From Streptomyces caelestis (GTDB lineage Bacteria > Actinomycetota > Actinomycetes > Streptomycetales > Streptomycetaceae): a stretch of DNA of 64,000 bases. The stretch covers positions 1,178,001 to 1,242,000 of the forward strand of contig NZ_JACHNE010000001.1 of NCBI RefSeq assembly GCF_014205255.1. The letters are read 5' to 3'. The notes under the pieces are model-generated. The model did no database searches, had not been told where the DNA came from, and saw only the letters and a program-made list of their open reading frames with translations. Position numbers and translations under genes: made by a program. Positions 25,667-33,691 of this stretch are shown in pieces; within the stretch, counting starts at the first letter, position 1, and each line of letters begins with the position of its first letter.

Positions 25667-25982
25667 TCGGTCCGGTTTGGCAGGCATCCCGGCTTCCGGT
25701 GGCGGGCCGGTCCGGTCCGCCACCCTCCTGGCCCGGGCGACTGACCGGGCCCGTCCTGCCCGCCAGCCCTCCTGATCCCAGGCGACTGACCGGTCCCGTC
25801 GGCCCCGCCAGCCCACCCGACCCCAGGCGACCGACCGGCCCCGCCAGACCCGCCAGCCCACCCGACCCCAGGCGACCGACCGGCCCCGCCAGACCCGCCA
25901 ACCCACCCGACCCCAGGCGACTGACCGGCCCCGCCCGCCCCCCGGTCGTCCTACCCCCGGCGACGGACCGGCCCCGGCCGGA
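25659..25982. repeat. 45-bp imperfect tandem repeat tract downstream of the Fpg/Nei gene
   Basis: Units of 45 bp begin at 25737, 25782, 25827, 25872 and 25917, with degenerate units at about 25659 and 25960. The copies at 25827 and 25872 are almost identical. Both strands stay open across the tract, as expected for a 15-codon period (for example TGPARPASPPDPR), but I see no gene to attach it to. It abuts the stop codon of the glycosylase gene. Confidence 0.8.
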
Positions 25983-26768
25983 TCAGCCGTCCGGCTGGCA
26001 CCGCGGGCACCACACCGTGCCGCGGCCCGCCATGCGGGACCGGCGCAGACCGGTGCCGCAGCGCGGGCACCTGGGGTCGGGATCGTCGCGATGGCCGGTG
26101 AGCCAGGAGTCCCGCGGCGGCACGCAGCCGGCGGTGACGGCGGACCGCAGGGTGCTGCGCATCTCGCTGTACAGGCGACGGCGGTCGTCCTGGGTGAGCT
26201 CACGCGCCCGGCGGTCGGGGCGCAGCCGGGCGCGCCACAGGATCTCGTCGGCGAGCAGGTTGCCGAGGCCGGCCAGGACGGACTGATCGGTGAGCGCGGT
26301 CTTCAGGTGACCACGGCGCGACGACAGCACGGCCTCGAACTCCCCGCGGTCCACCGCCATCGCGTCGGGGCCCTGCCGCCGAAGCAGCCGGTCGATGTCC
26401 GAGTCGTCGTGCGCCAGCCACAGGCCCTGGAGTTTGCGCTGGTCACGAAAGCGCAGCTGGCGGTTGCCGCTCAGCGTGAACAGCACGCGGTCGTGGGCCT
26501 CGACGGCATCGTCGGGACGACCGCAGAGCAGCCGGCCGGTCATGCCGAAGTGCAGTACCAGGGTGGGGCCTCCGGTGCGGGCGAGCAGCCATTTGCCGTG
26601 CCGCTCCGTCGTGCCGAACCGCCGGCCCTCCAGCGCGTCACGCAGGCCCCGCACCCCGACCCCGTGCAGGACGCCCGCGTCCCGTACCTCGACACGCCGC
26701 ACGACCCGTCCCTTCGCACAGGACTCGAGCACCTGCCGGAAGCCCTCGACGTCGGGCAGTTCGGGCAT
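25983..26768 (-). CDS. Fpg/Nei family DNA glycosylase
   Basis: 261 residues starting MPELPDVEGF, which after Met removal leaves the Pro nucleophile and Glu of the family. HFGMTGRLL and a helix-two-turn-helix region GLGNLLADEILWRARLRP follow. The C-terminal zinc finger is CPRCGTGLRRSRM and CPRC. Such enzymes excise oxidised bases and nick the strand. Whether it is MutM or Nei type is not decided here; main MutM in Streptomyces is longer, near 285 residues, and lies by rnc. It starts 10 bp after the VOC gene and is probably in an operon with it. Confidence 0.88.
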   Translation of the reverse strand: MPELPDVEGFRQVLESCAKGRVVRRVEVRDAGVLHGVGVRGLRDALEGRRFGTTERHGKWLLARTGGPTLVLHFGMTGRLLCGRPDDAVEAHDRVLFTLSGNRQLRFRDQRKLQGLWLAHDDSDIDRLLRRQGPDAMAVDRGEFEAVLSSRRGHLKTALTDQSVLAGLGNLLADEILWRARLRPDRRARELTQDDRRRLYSEMRSTLRSAVTAGCVPPRDSWLTGHRDDPDPRCPRCGTGLRRSRMAGRGTVWCPRCQPDG

Positions 26769-26778
26769 GGCCGACGGG

Positions 26779-27150
26779 TCAGGTTTCCTGGAGGACGGAC
26801 AACACGTTCCCCGCCGGGTCGGTGAACCACGCGATCAGGGGGCCGCCACCGCGGAAGATGCCCTTGTCGTCTGTCTTGAGGTGGTCGTAGCGCTCGAAAC
26901 GCACCCCCCTTCTGCTCAGCTCGTCGACCGCCGCCTCGATGTCGTCGACGGAGAAGTTGAGAATGGTGTACGTCGCCGGCGTGTGCTCCTGCTTCGGGTA
27001 CACCAGGATGTCCCGGTCACCCGCGATGTGCAGGATCAGCATGCCGTTCTCTTCAGAGACGCGGAGTCCCAGCGTGTCGCCGTAGAACTTCTTGGCCGCG
27101 TCGATGTCGTTCACGGAGAACCCGCTGTACGCCTTCGTCGAACCGAACAT
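26779..27150 (-). CDS. VOC family (glyoxalase/dioxygenase-fold) protein
   Basis: 123 residues in one VOC module of two beta-alpha-beta units: [20 protein letters not shown] and [20 protein letters not shown] followed by [13 protein letters not shown]. The fold binds a metal in glyoxalases, but many members of this small type have unknown substrates. It is the promoter-proximal gene of a probable two-gene operon with the DNA glycosylase. Confidence 0.9.
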   Translation of the reverse strand: MFGSTKAYSGFSVNDIDAAKKFYGDTLGLRVSEENGMLILHIAGDRDILVYPKQEHTPATYTILNFSVDDIEAAVDELSRRGVRFERYDHLKTDDKGIFRGGGPLIAWFTDPAGNVLSVLQET

Positions 27151-27263
27151 GATCGCCTCCCGGACATAGTCTCCTCATAGATCGGACCGGGACGCATCCG
27201 GAAACTCATCGCTTATCGGGCGGACAGCAGGGCGTGCGCCCTGCGCCCTGGCAGGGGCCAGGG

Positions 27264-28217
27264 TCATCCCGTAGGCCGTCGGCCTCTGCGGCGCAGCCAG
27301 CCCAAGAGGCCGTGGGAAGGCGTCTGGCCCGGGGGCGGGGGCGCGGACGGGGGTGCGAGCGGGGCTTCCGCCGGAGCCGTGACCGGCTCGGGTGCCGAGG
27401 TGGGGGCCGGCACCTGCTGGAGGGCCGGTTCCGGGGCCGGGCGTGGTGCCGGGTGTTGCCTCCTGGCCGTTTCCATCGTGTGGGCGAGGTCCGCGCGGAA
27501 CCAGGCCACTTCGTCCGGCTCGCTCGCCGTCATGAGCTCCTGGGCCCGGTCCGCGGCGGGTGAGCCGGGCTCGCCGTGTGCCGGGAGCCGGGGGCGGCAG
27601 CGGTTCAGGTGGGCGCGCTCGTACGGGTCCTCGACGACGTCCACCACGTCGGCCGGGTCGAGGAGGCAGGCGACGGCCGCCGCGTGCGCCCACGGGTCGT
27701 CTCCCGCCTGCCTCAGCAGGAACCCGATGTGCCGTCCCCGCCAGTTGCGCGGCCGCCGGTCCATTCCCGCCCTCAGCCTTTCCCGCATCTCCGCGGGCGT
27801 GCGGCCGGTCAGCAGCCGGGCGTTGCTCTTGTCGGACGCGAACTGCCGTAGCTCCTCGGCCAGATAGAGCCAGACGACGGTGCGGTAACGGTTGAGGTAG
27901 AAACGCACGGGCACGAGCAGGCCGAAGCGCGCGAGGCTCGTGAACCTGGTGGGCGTCACGTCCATGAGCTTGGCGCCTTCGTTGGTGCCCACGGTCGCGA
28001 CGCGTTCGCGCAGTGCGTCCGGAAAGCGGTCCTCGCCGCACAGCCGGTCGATCTCGGCGCGAGCGACCCGTCGGCCTCCGCCCCCTTCGTCGGGAACGGT
28101 CCGGATGAGCCCGAGATTCACTGCCAGGTCGAACTCGCCGCGCCTGAGGCCGAGTTCGCGGGCGGCCCGGCTCGGGGCACAGGTGAGGCGGTCGGGTTTC
28201 GCGATGGTGCCTGCCAT
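27264..28217 (-). CDS. DUF6397 family protein with proline-rich C-terminus
   Basis: 317 residues starting MAGTIAKPDRLTCAPSRA. The N-terminal half (about 15-200) matches a Streptomyces family of unknown function: ARELGLRRGEFDLAVNLGLI, then RFTSLARFGLLVPVRFYLNR and TVVWLYLAEELRQFA. The first part looks like a helix-turn-helix of the MerR-type fold, an inference. The last 90 residues are Pro/Ala-rich and end in a basic patch GWLRRRGRRPTG. It lies near the signalling genes but has its own upstream region. Confidence 0.75.
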   Translation of the reverse strand: MAGTIAKPDRLTCAPSRAARELGLRRGEFDLAVNLGLIRTVPDEGGGGRRVARAEIDRLCGEDRFPDALRERVATVGTNEGAKLMDVTPTRFTSLARFGLLVPVRFYLNRYRTVVWLYLAEELRQFASDKSNARLLTGRTPAEMRERLRAGMDRRPRNWRGRHIGFLLRQAGDDPWAHAAAVACLLDPADVVDVVEDPYERAHLNRCRPRLPAHGEPGSPAADRAQELMTASEPDEVAWFRADLAHTMETARRQHPAPRPAPEPALQQVPAPTSAPEPVTAPAEAPLAPPSAPPPPGQTPSHGLLGWLRRRGRRPTG

Positions 28218-28342
28218 GGTCGGTCTCCCCCGTGGAGTCAGCGGCTCACGCCGTGTGCGGTCGCCGTGAAAAAACCGTAGCCGCTTCGGCACATCTCGTG
28301 GCGAGCCTGTGGATAACTCCGCGGGGGTGACGAACGGGCAGG

Positions 28343-28756
28343 TCAGGCGTCCGTTTCCGGTTTCCGTTCGGGCCGGCGTGCATCCACGTCGAGATGCTCG
28401 CCGACCCGGTTGACGAGAAGGGTCATCTCGTATGCGATCTGGCCGATGTCGGCCTCCGCGCCGCTGAGGACGCACAGACAACTGCCCGTGCCGGCCGCGG
28501 TGACGAAGAGCACCGCCTCGTCGAACTCGATCATCGTCTGGCGTACGCTGCCCGCGCCGAAGTGCCGTCCCGAGCCCTTGGCCAGGCTGTGCAGTCCGGA
28601 CGACACGGCCGCGAGGTGCTCCGCGTCCTCGCGGCGCAGTCCCGTGCTCGCGCCTGTCACCAGACCGTCGTTGGACAGGACCAGTGCGTGCCGCACCTCG
28701 TGGACGCGCTCGGTCAGGTCGTCCAGCAGCCAGTCCAGTCCCTGGTTCTGCGCCAT
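28343..28756 (-). CDS. Roadblock/LC7 domain protein (CvnB-like, outside the conservon)
   Basis: 137 residues: MAQNQGLDWLLDDLTERV, then ALVLSNDGLVTGASTGLRRE and HFGAGSVRQTMIEFDEAVLF. This is the CvnB type of roadblock protein, which supports small GTPases of the CvnD type. It is closely similar to the conservon CvnB at 30470 (LDWLLDDL, SNDGL, HFGAG, VRQTM shared) and is probably a duplicate. It is separated from the conservon by a plus-strand oxidoreductase gene. Confidence 0.92.
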   Translation of the reverse strand: MAQNQGLDWLLDDLTERVHEVRHALVLSNDGLVTGASTGLRREDAEHLAAVSSGLHSLAKGSGRHFGAGSVRQTMIEFDEAVLFVTAAGTGSCLCVLSGAEADIGQIAYEMTLLVNRVGEHLDVDARRPERKPETDA

Positions 28757-28860
28757 GTTCCGATCTCCCCGTTTTCTCCCCGTGCGATTCTCCTCCTGGC
28801 CGGAGGATCTCCACGCCAGCCTTCCCCACGACCGCTGCCGGGGCAAGGAGGATGGGAGCC

Positions 28861-29289
28861 ATGGCAGAGAAGATGACCGACGCGCAATGGCGGGAGTTCG
28901 TTTCCCACGGCACCCGCACCGGAAAGCTCTCCACGGTACGGGCCGACGGAAGCCCGCACGTGACCCCGATCTGGTTCGTCCTGGACGGCGACGAGCTGGT
29001 GTTCAACACCGGCAAGGACAGCGTGAAGGGGCGCAATCTCACCCGTGACGGCCGGGTCGCCCTGTGTGTGGACGACGACCGGCCGCCGTACTCCTTCGTG
29101 GTGCTGCGGGGCCGCGCCCGAGTATCGGAGGACCTCGACGAGATACGGCACTGGGCCACCCGCATCGGCGCCCGGTACATGGGCGAGGAGCGTGCCGAGG
29201 AGTTCGGCGCCCGCAACGGCGTCCCGGGCGAACTCCTCGTCCGTGTCGCCATCGGCAAAGTCCTGGCGGAGCGGGACGTCGCGGACTGA
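28861..29289 (+). CDS. PPOX-class F420-dependent oxidoreductase
   Basis: 142 residues. AAGGAGG at 28845-28851 is 9 nt before ATG 28861, so this start is preferred to ATG 28852. A split beta-barrel flavin or F420 fold: GTRTGKLSTVRADGSPHVTP, then IWFVLDGDELVFNTGKDSVK and NLTRDGRVALCVDDDRPPY. Proteins of this group reduce substrates with F420 or bind F420/FMN. It is convergent with cvnD and stands alone. Confidence 0.9.
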   Translation: MAEKMTDAQWREFVSHGTRTGKLSTVRADGSPHVTPIWFVLDGDELVFNTGKDSVKGRNLTRDGRVALCVDDDRPPYSFVVLRGRARVSEDLDEIRHWATRIGARYMGEERAEEFGARNGVPGELLVRVAIGKVLAERDVAD

Positions 29290-29305
29290 CAGGGAAGCAC
29301 CCCGG

Positions 29306-29956
29306 TCATCCGACCGAGTCGAGGAGCCGGGCGGTGTGCATCCGCCCGGCGTACTCGACGAGCCGGATCAGCACCTCCTTCCCTGAGTCCCGGTCCCGGG
29401 CGTCGCACAGCACCACGGGTGTGCCCCGGTCGAGGTCGAGGGCGCGCGAGACGTCCGGGGCGCCGTGCCGCCGGGCACCCGCGAAGCAGTTGACGGCCAC
29501 CACGAACGGGATGCGCCGGTGCTCGAAGTAGTCGACCGCGGGGAAGCAGTCCTCCAGGCGACGGGTGTCCGCGAGGACCACCGCGCCGAGCGCCCCTTGC
29601 GACAACTCGTCCCACAGGAACCAGAACCGGTCCTGGCCCGGTGTGCCGAACAGGTACAGGGAGAGGCCCGAGCGGATGGTGATGCGTCCGAAGTCCATGG
29701 CGACGGTCGTGGTGGTCTTGTGGTCCACGCCGTCGGTGTCGTCCACCAACTGGCCGGCTTCGCTGAGCAGTTCCTCGGTACGCAGTGGCCGGATCTCACT
29801 GACGGCGCCGACCAGAGTGGTCTTGCCCACGCCGAACCCGCCGGCGACCAGAATCTTCAACGCCAGTGCGGACGTCTCGCCGCCGGTGGCGTCGGAGTGC
29901 TCGGAGTGCTCGGAGTGCTCGGAGTGCTCGGAGTGCTCGGAGTGCTCGGAGACCAT
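29306..29956 (-). CDS. cvnD: Conservon GTP-binding protein CvnD
   Basis: 216 residues. The G1 loop is VAGGFGVGKTTLV, the G3 region is LYLFGTPGQDRFWFLWDEL, and VVAVNCF occupies the place of the NKxD loop, as usual in the CvnD family of MglA-like switches. The N-terminus is an unusual run of six EHS triplets coded by 9-bp repeats (separate entry). It is the last gene of cvnABCD, 81 bp after cvnC. In S. coelicolor such complexes link a membrane kinase to a small GTPase and influence development and antibiotic production. Confidence 0.93.
   Translation of the reverse strand: MVSEHSEHSEHSEHSEHSEHSDATGGETSALALKILVAGGFGVGKTTLVGAVSEIRPLRTEELLSEAGQLVDDTDGVDHKTTTTVAMDFGRITIRSGLSLYLFGTPGQDRFWFLWDELSQGALGAVVLADTRRLEDCFPAVDYFEHRRIPFVVAVNCFAGARRHGAPDVSRALDLDRGTPVVLCDARDRDSGKEVLIRLVEYAGRMHTARLLDSVG
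29894..29947 (-). repeat. Six perfect 9-bp repeats (GGAGTGCTC) at the 5' end of cvnD
   Basis: Six head-to-tail copies span 29894-29947 and encode (Glu-His-Ser)6 right after MVS. Gain or loss of units keeps the frame, so only the length and metal or charge character of the N-terminal tail would vary. Confidence 0.9.
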
Positions 29957-30036
29957 TGATCACTTCTCTCGGGAGTGCCGGCAACTCGGGAGTGCCTGCA
30001 AGGGGTGAGGTGAGTACGTGGGTGATGTGCCGGCCT

Positions 30037-30447
30037 CTACAGCGCCCTCAGTCCCTCGATCACCTCGCGCAGAATGCGCTCGTCGGGCAGCTGTGCAGGT
30101 GGCACGGGGCGGCTGACGGTGACACAGCCGATTTCCAGGAGGTCGCCGAGGAGGACCCTGACGACGCCCACGGGCAGGTCCGCGCCCGCGGCGAGTTCGG
30201 CGACCGACTGGGTCTCCGTACGGCACAGGTCGAGGAGGGTCCGGTGTTCCGGACCGAGCGGGACGTCGTCCACGGCGGGTGCGGCGGGGTCCAGGGTGAC
30301 CAGGGCGATCAGGTCGAAGCGCACGCCGGTGGGACCGGGCCGGGTGCGTCCGCCCGTCATGGCGTAGGGGCGGACGAGGGGGCCGGCCTCGTGGTCGTAC
30401 CACTGGCTGCCCGGCTCGGGCGGGGCGCCCGTCATGTCCTCGGTCAT
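30037..30447 (-). CDS. cvnC: Conservon DUF742 protein CvnC
   Basis: 136 residues starting MTEDMTGAPPEPGS. SQWYDHEAGPLVRPYAMTGG, then FDLIALVTLDP and LAAGADLPVGVVRVLLGDLL are typical of DUF742, which has a winged-helix character. The longer open frame to 30501 would overlap cvnB and is not favoured. It is the third gene of the conservon; its partners are CvnA, CvnB and CvnD. Confidence 0.93.
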   Translation of the reverse strand: MTEDMTGAPPEPGSQWYDHEAGPLVRPYAMTGGRTRPGPTGVRFDLIALVTLDPAAPAVDDVPLGPEHRTLLDLCRTETQSVAELAAGADLPVGVVRVLLGDLLEIGCVTVSRPVPPAQLPDERILREVIEGLRAL

Positions 30448-30469
30448 CTGCGCGGACCGCCTTCTCGGT

Positions 30470-30907
30470 TCATCCGGCGGCGGGTGGCCGGGCGCCGCCA
30501 CGGGGTGCCGTGCCGAGGTGCTCGCCGACGCGTTTGACCAGGCGTGCCACCTCGTAGGCCACGAGACCGATGTCGGCGGTCACGGCGGTGAGGAGGGCGA
30601 GGCAGGATCCGTCGCCGGCGGCGGCAACGAACAGGAATCCCTCGTCCATCTCCACCATGGTCTGGCGGACACCGCCGGCACCGAAGTGCCGTCCGGCCCC
30701 CTTGGCGAGGCTGTGGAAGCCCGAGGCGACCGCGGCGAGGTGCTCGGCGTCCTCGCGGCGGAGGTCGGTCGAGGCGCCCACGGCGAGGCCGTCGTTGGAC
30801 AGCACCACGGCGTGCCGTATCTCGCTCACGCGGAGCACCAGATCGTCCAGCAGCCAGTCGAGTTCGCCGGAGCGCCGGGCGGAATGCGTGCTCGGGTCCT
30901 GGATCAT
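30470..30907 (-). CDS. cvnB: Conservon roadblock/LC7 protein CvnB
   Basis: 145 residues: LDWLLDDLVLRVSEIRHAVV and LSNDGLAVGASTDLRREDA, then HFGAGGVRQTMVEMDEGFLF. The roadblock fold scaffolds the CvnD switch. ATG 30907 overlaps the end of cvnA by 4 bp, indicating translational coupling. A close homologue lies at 28343. Confidence 0.95.
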   Translation of the reverse strand: MIQDPSTHSARRSGELDWLLDDLVLRVSEIRHAVVLSNDGLAVGASTDLRREDAEHLAAVASGFHSLAKGAGRHFGAGGVRQTMVEMDEGFLFVAAAGDGSCLALLTAVTADIGLVAYEVARLVKRVGEHLGTAPRGGARPPAAG

Positions 30908-33429
30908 GCGGGGTCTCCTTCGAAGCTGTCGCTGCCCTTCGGGCCGGGACTGGTTCCGCGGCCGGGTTGCCTGCCACCGCCGCGCGTCCAGCCGTCGCGG
31001 TACGCCGCCATGCGGTCCCGGACGAGCTCGGGGGTGCGGTCGTCGTCCCGGGGTGCGGGCGAGGGCGGCGGCTCCTCGGGGCGCCCTTCGCGCAGTTGGG
31101 GCGCGAGGCTGGCCTGTCGTACGCGACGTGGGAGGTCGTCGGAGCCTTCGGGCTGCTCCTGGGGCCGGTGCAGTCGCAAGGTGGCGACTCCTGGGGGTGG
31201 GGTGTGGCTCGTGGTGTTCGCGGCGGGCGGGACGGGAGCCACCAGGGCGCGCCGGTCGGCCGGTGCCGGGACGGCGTCGGGGACGGTGTCCTGGTGAGGG
31301 GTGTCGTCGGGCACGCGCGCGTGGGCGCGTGCCTCGGGCTGCCGCGCCTGCACCGCCGCACCGTGGGAACGTCCCGCCGCCTCCGTGTGCAGCAGGGCGG
31401 TGGGTACGAGGACGACCGCGGTGGTGCCGCCGTACGGCGAGGTCCTCAGGTGGACCTTGATGTCGTGCCGGGCGGCGAGCCTGCTGACCACGAACAGGCC
31501 GAGCCGGTCGCTGTCGAACAGGTCCAGCGCCTCGGACTGTTCGATGCGGCGGTTGGCCTCGGCGAGAGCCTCCTTGCCCATGCCGAGGCCGCGGTCCTCG
31601 ACCTCGACGGCGTAGCCGTTGCCGACGGGTTCGCCGGTGACGCGCACGCGCGTGTGGGGCGGCGAGAACTGGGCGGCGTTCTCGATGATCTCGGCCAGGA
31701 GGTGCGTGAGGTCGGCCACCGCCGCGCCGACGACGGCCGCCTCGGGGAGTTGCCGCACCTCCACGCGCGCGTAGTCCTCCACTTCGGAGACGGCCGCGCG
31801 GACCACGTTGGTCAGGGAGACGGGCATCCGCCAGGCCCGGCCGGGGGCCGCTCCGGACAGGATGATCAGGCTCTCGGCGTGGCGCCGCATACGGGTGGTG
31901 AGGTGGTCGAGGCGGAAGAGGTCGCTCAGTTCGTTGGGGTCGTCGGAGCGGCGTTCCATGCTGTCGAGGAGGCTCAGCTGCCGGTGGACGAGGATCTGAC
32001 TGCGGCGGGCGAGGTTGACGAAGACGCCGGAGATACCGCTGGCGAGTTCGGCGCGCTCGACGGCGGCCCGCAGCGCGGCACGGTGGACGGTGCCGAGGGC
32101 CTCGGCGACCTGCCCGGTCTCGTCCTCGGCGGCCGGTCCCGGGGGTGCCTCGGCGCGGATGTCGATCTCCTCGCCCGCGCGCAGTCTCCCCATGGCCTCG
32201 GGGAGTTTGCGCCGGGCGATCTCCAGTGCGCTGTTGCGCAGGCTCACGAGCTCCACCACGAGGCCGCGGCCGATGCGTACGGAGATGACGAGTGAGGCGG
32301 CGACGGCGGCGAGGCCGAGCAGGACGGCTGCGCCGGCCGGGGTGAGCAGTCCCCGGGTGAACGGGTCGGCCCGCTCCGCGACGTCACGTGCGGCGTCGTC
32401 CTCGATCGTGCGCATGCCGTCCTGCACGCGCGCGTGGACGGTGTTCCAGGTGCTCTCGGGCGCCGCCTTGATCGCGTTGGTACCTGGCCGGCCGGCGAGG
32501 ATCCCGTCCTCGGCGTCGCGCAGCCCGGCGTAGGCGCTGCTGTCGGCGAGGGCGTTCCACGCGGAGCGTTCGGTGCCGCGCAGGTCGGCGAGGGCCGACT
32601 CCGTCAGGGTGCGGCGCAGCTCGACGGCGCCGGTGAAGAGCCGGAGCCGCTCCCCGGTCAGGGTTCCGGACAGCCGGGCACTCGCCAGCAGCGCGCCCTC
32701 CCGGGCCAAGGCCTCGGCGGCGCGGGAGAATTCCAGCAGCACGCGCGCGTCGGAGCCGAGGTCGGCGTCCTGGATGCCGGTGAGGGCACCGCCGACGCCG
32801 AGAGCCTCGGAGATGGTCCGGGTGTAGCGGTCGTACGCCTCGGCCCAGCCTGCGCGCCGGTCCCGCACCTCGGTCCGCAGCGGACGCAGTCGCTCGGCAC
32901 CCGTGACGAACGCCTCCAGCCGGCGGGCGACTCCGGCGGGCAGCTCCTCACTGTCGGCCACGGTGCTGTTCTCGCCGAGCCGCAGTTTCGCGACGGCCCG
33001 GTCGGTGCGCCGGGCGAGTTCCTCCAGTTCGTCGGTCCCTGTGGCGGAGGGGTCGGTGGCGCGGCGTACGGCGGCCGTGCGTTCGGCCTGGAGGGCGGCG
33101 ACCGTGGCGGAGACGGGCGCGCGGACCATGGCGTCCACGCGCTGGACCTGCCGCAGCCGCGCGACGTCCTGGGCGGTGGTGACGGTGGCGTGGGCCCACA
33201 GGGCCAGGAGGGAGACGACCGGCACCATCAGCAGGCAGACGATCTTGGCGCGCACGGTACGGGGGCGTATGTGCCAGCGCTCCGCGCGCGTGGACGCTCC
33301 GTCCGGTGCGGCCCCCGGGAATGCCTCGGCACCCTCGTCGGCCGGCGGTCCGGCGTGCGCGCGACGACCGCGCACGGGCGGGGGCGGCGCCTCGGCGCCG
33401 GCTGAGGGGGTCCTACGGGTTGTACGCAT
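30904..33429 (-). CDS. cvnA: Conservon sensor histidine kinase-like protein CvnA (nitrate-sensor-like)
   Basis: 841 residues. A Pro/Ala-rich N-terminus is followed by a membrane helix (IVCLLMVPVVSLLALWA, about 62), a large extracytoplasmic helical domain of the NIT type (about 85-355), a second helix (AAVLLGLAAVAASLVISVRI, about 370), a HAMP region, and an HATPase with N-box EIIENAAQFS, G1 EDRGLGMG and G2 DRLGLFVVSRLAA. The C-terminus (about 690-841) is disordered and Pro/Arg-rich. CvnA proteins sense an external cue for the CvnB-D switch. The region upstream carries 21-bp tandem repeats. Confidence 0.93.
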   Translation of the reverse strand: MRTTRRTPSAGAEAPPPPVRGRRAHAGPPADEGAEAFPGAAPDGASTRAERWHIRPRTVRAKIVCLLMVPVVSLLALWAHATVTTAQDVARLRQVQRVDAMVRAPVSATVAALQAERTAAVRRATDPSATGTDELEELARRTDRAVAKLRLGENSTVADSEELPAGVARRLEAFVTGAERLRPLRTEVRDRRAGWAEAYDRYTRTISEALGVGGALTGIQDADLGSDARVLLEFSRAAEALAREGALLASARLSGTLTGERLRLFTGAVELRRTLTESALADLRGTERSAWNALADSSAYAGLRDAEDGILAGRPGTNAIKAAPESTWNTVHARVQDGMRTIEDDAARDVAERADPFTRGLLTPAGAAVLLGLAAVAASLVISVRIGRGLVVELVSLRNSALEIARRKLPEAMGRLRAGEEIDIRAEAPPGPAAEDETGQVAEALGTVHRAALRAAVERAELASGISGVFVNLARRSQILVHRQLSLLDSMERRSDDPNELSDLFRLDHLTTRMRRHAESLIILSGAAPGRAWRMPVSLTNVVRAAVSEVEDYARVEVRQLPEAAVVGAAVADLTHLLAEIIENAAQFSPPHTRVRVTGEPVGNGYAVEVEDRGLGMGKEALAEANRRIEQSEALDLFDSDRLGLFVVSRLAARHDIKVHLRTSPYGGTTAVVLVPTALLHTEAAGRSHGAAVQARQPEARAHARVPDDTPHQDTVPDAVPAPADRRALVAPVPPAANTTSHTPPPGVATLRLHRPQEQPEGSDDLPRRVRQASLAPQLREGRPEEPPPSPAPRDDDRTPELVRDRMAAYRDGWTRGGGRQPGRGTSPGPKGSDSFEGDPA

Positions 33430-33517
33430 GGACTCCTCGCTCGGGGGGGTCGGGGCGGCTCACCCCGGGTTCAGGGCGTGCCGTCCGGGCTTCGGGATCT
33501 GCCGCCGGGACCGGGGA

Positions 33518-33643
33518 CGTGCCGTCCAAACCGTGGGGCGTGCCGTCCAGGCCGCGGGTCGTGCCGTCCAAACCGTGGGGCGTGCCGTCCAGGCCGCGGG
33601 TCGTGCCGTCCAGGCCGCGGGTCGGGGCGTCCAAGCCGCGGGC
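33518..33643. repeat. Six 21-bp tandem repeats upstream of cvnA
   Basis: Units begin at 33518, 33539, 33560, 33581, 33602 and 33623, each a variant of CGTGCCGTCCAGGCCGCGGG(T). Two unit types (CCAAACCGTGG and CCAGGCCGCGG) alternate in the first four copies. The tract fills most of the 262 bp between cvnA and the MHYT gene. On the minus strand it is readable as a GLDGTTR/GLDGTPH peptide, but I do not see a convincing gene. Confidence 0.85.
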
Positions 33644-33691
33644 GGGCCGTTCGGAGGGCCTGTCGCCCGCCCCGCCGGGCCTCGGTCGCGG

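Noticed and set aside
33413..33634. Possible 73-residue gene GLDGTTR/GLDGTPH upstream of cvnA
   Set aside because: It is only the translated 21-bp repeat, overlaps the cvnA start, and has no ribosome site.
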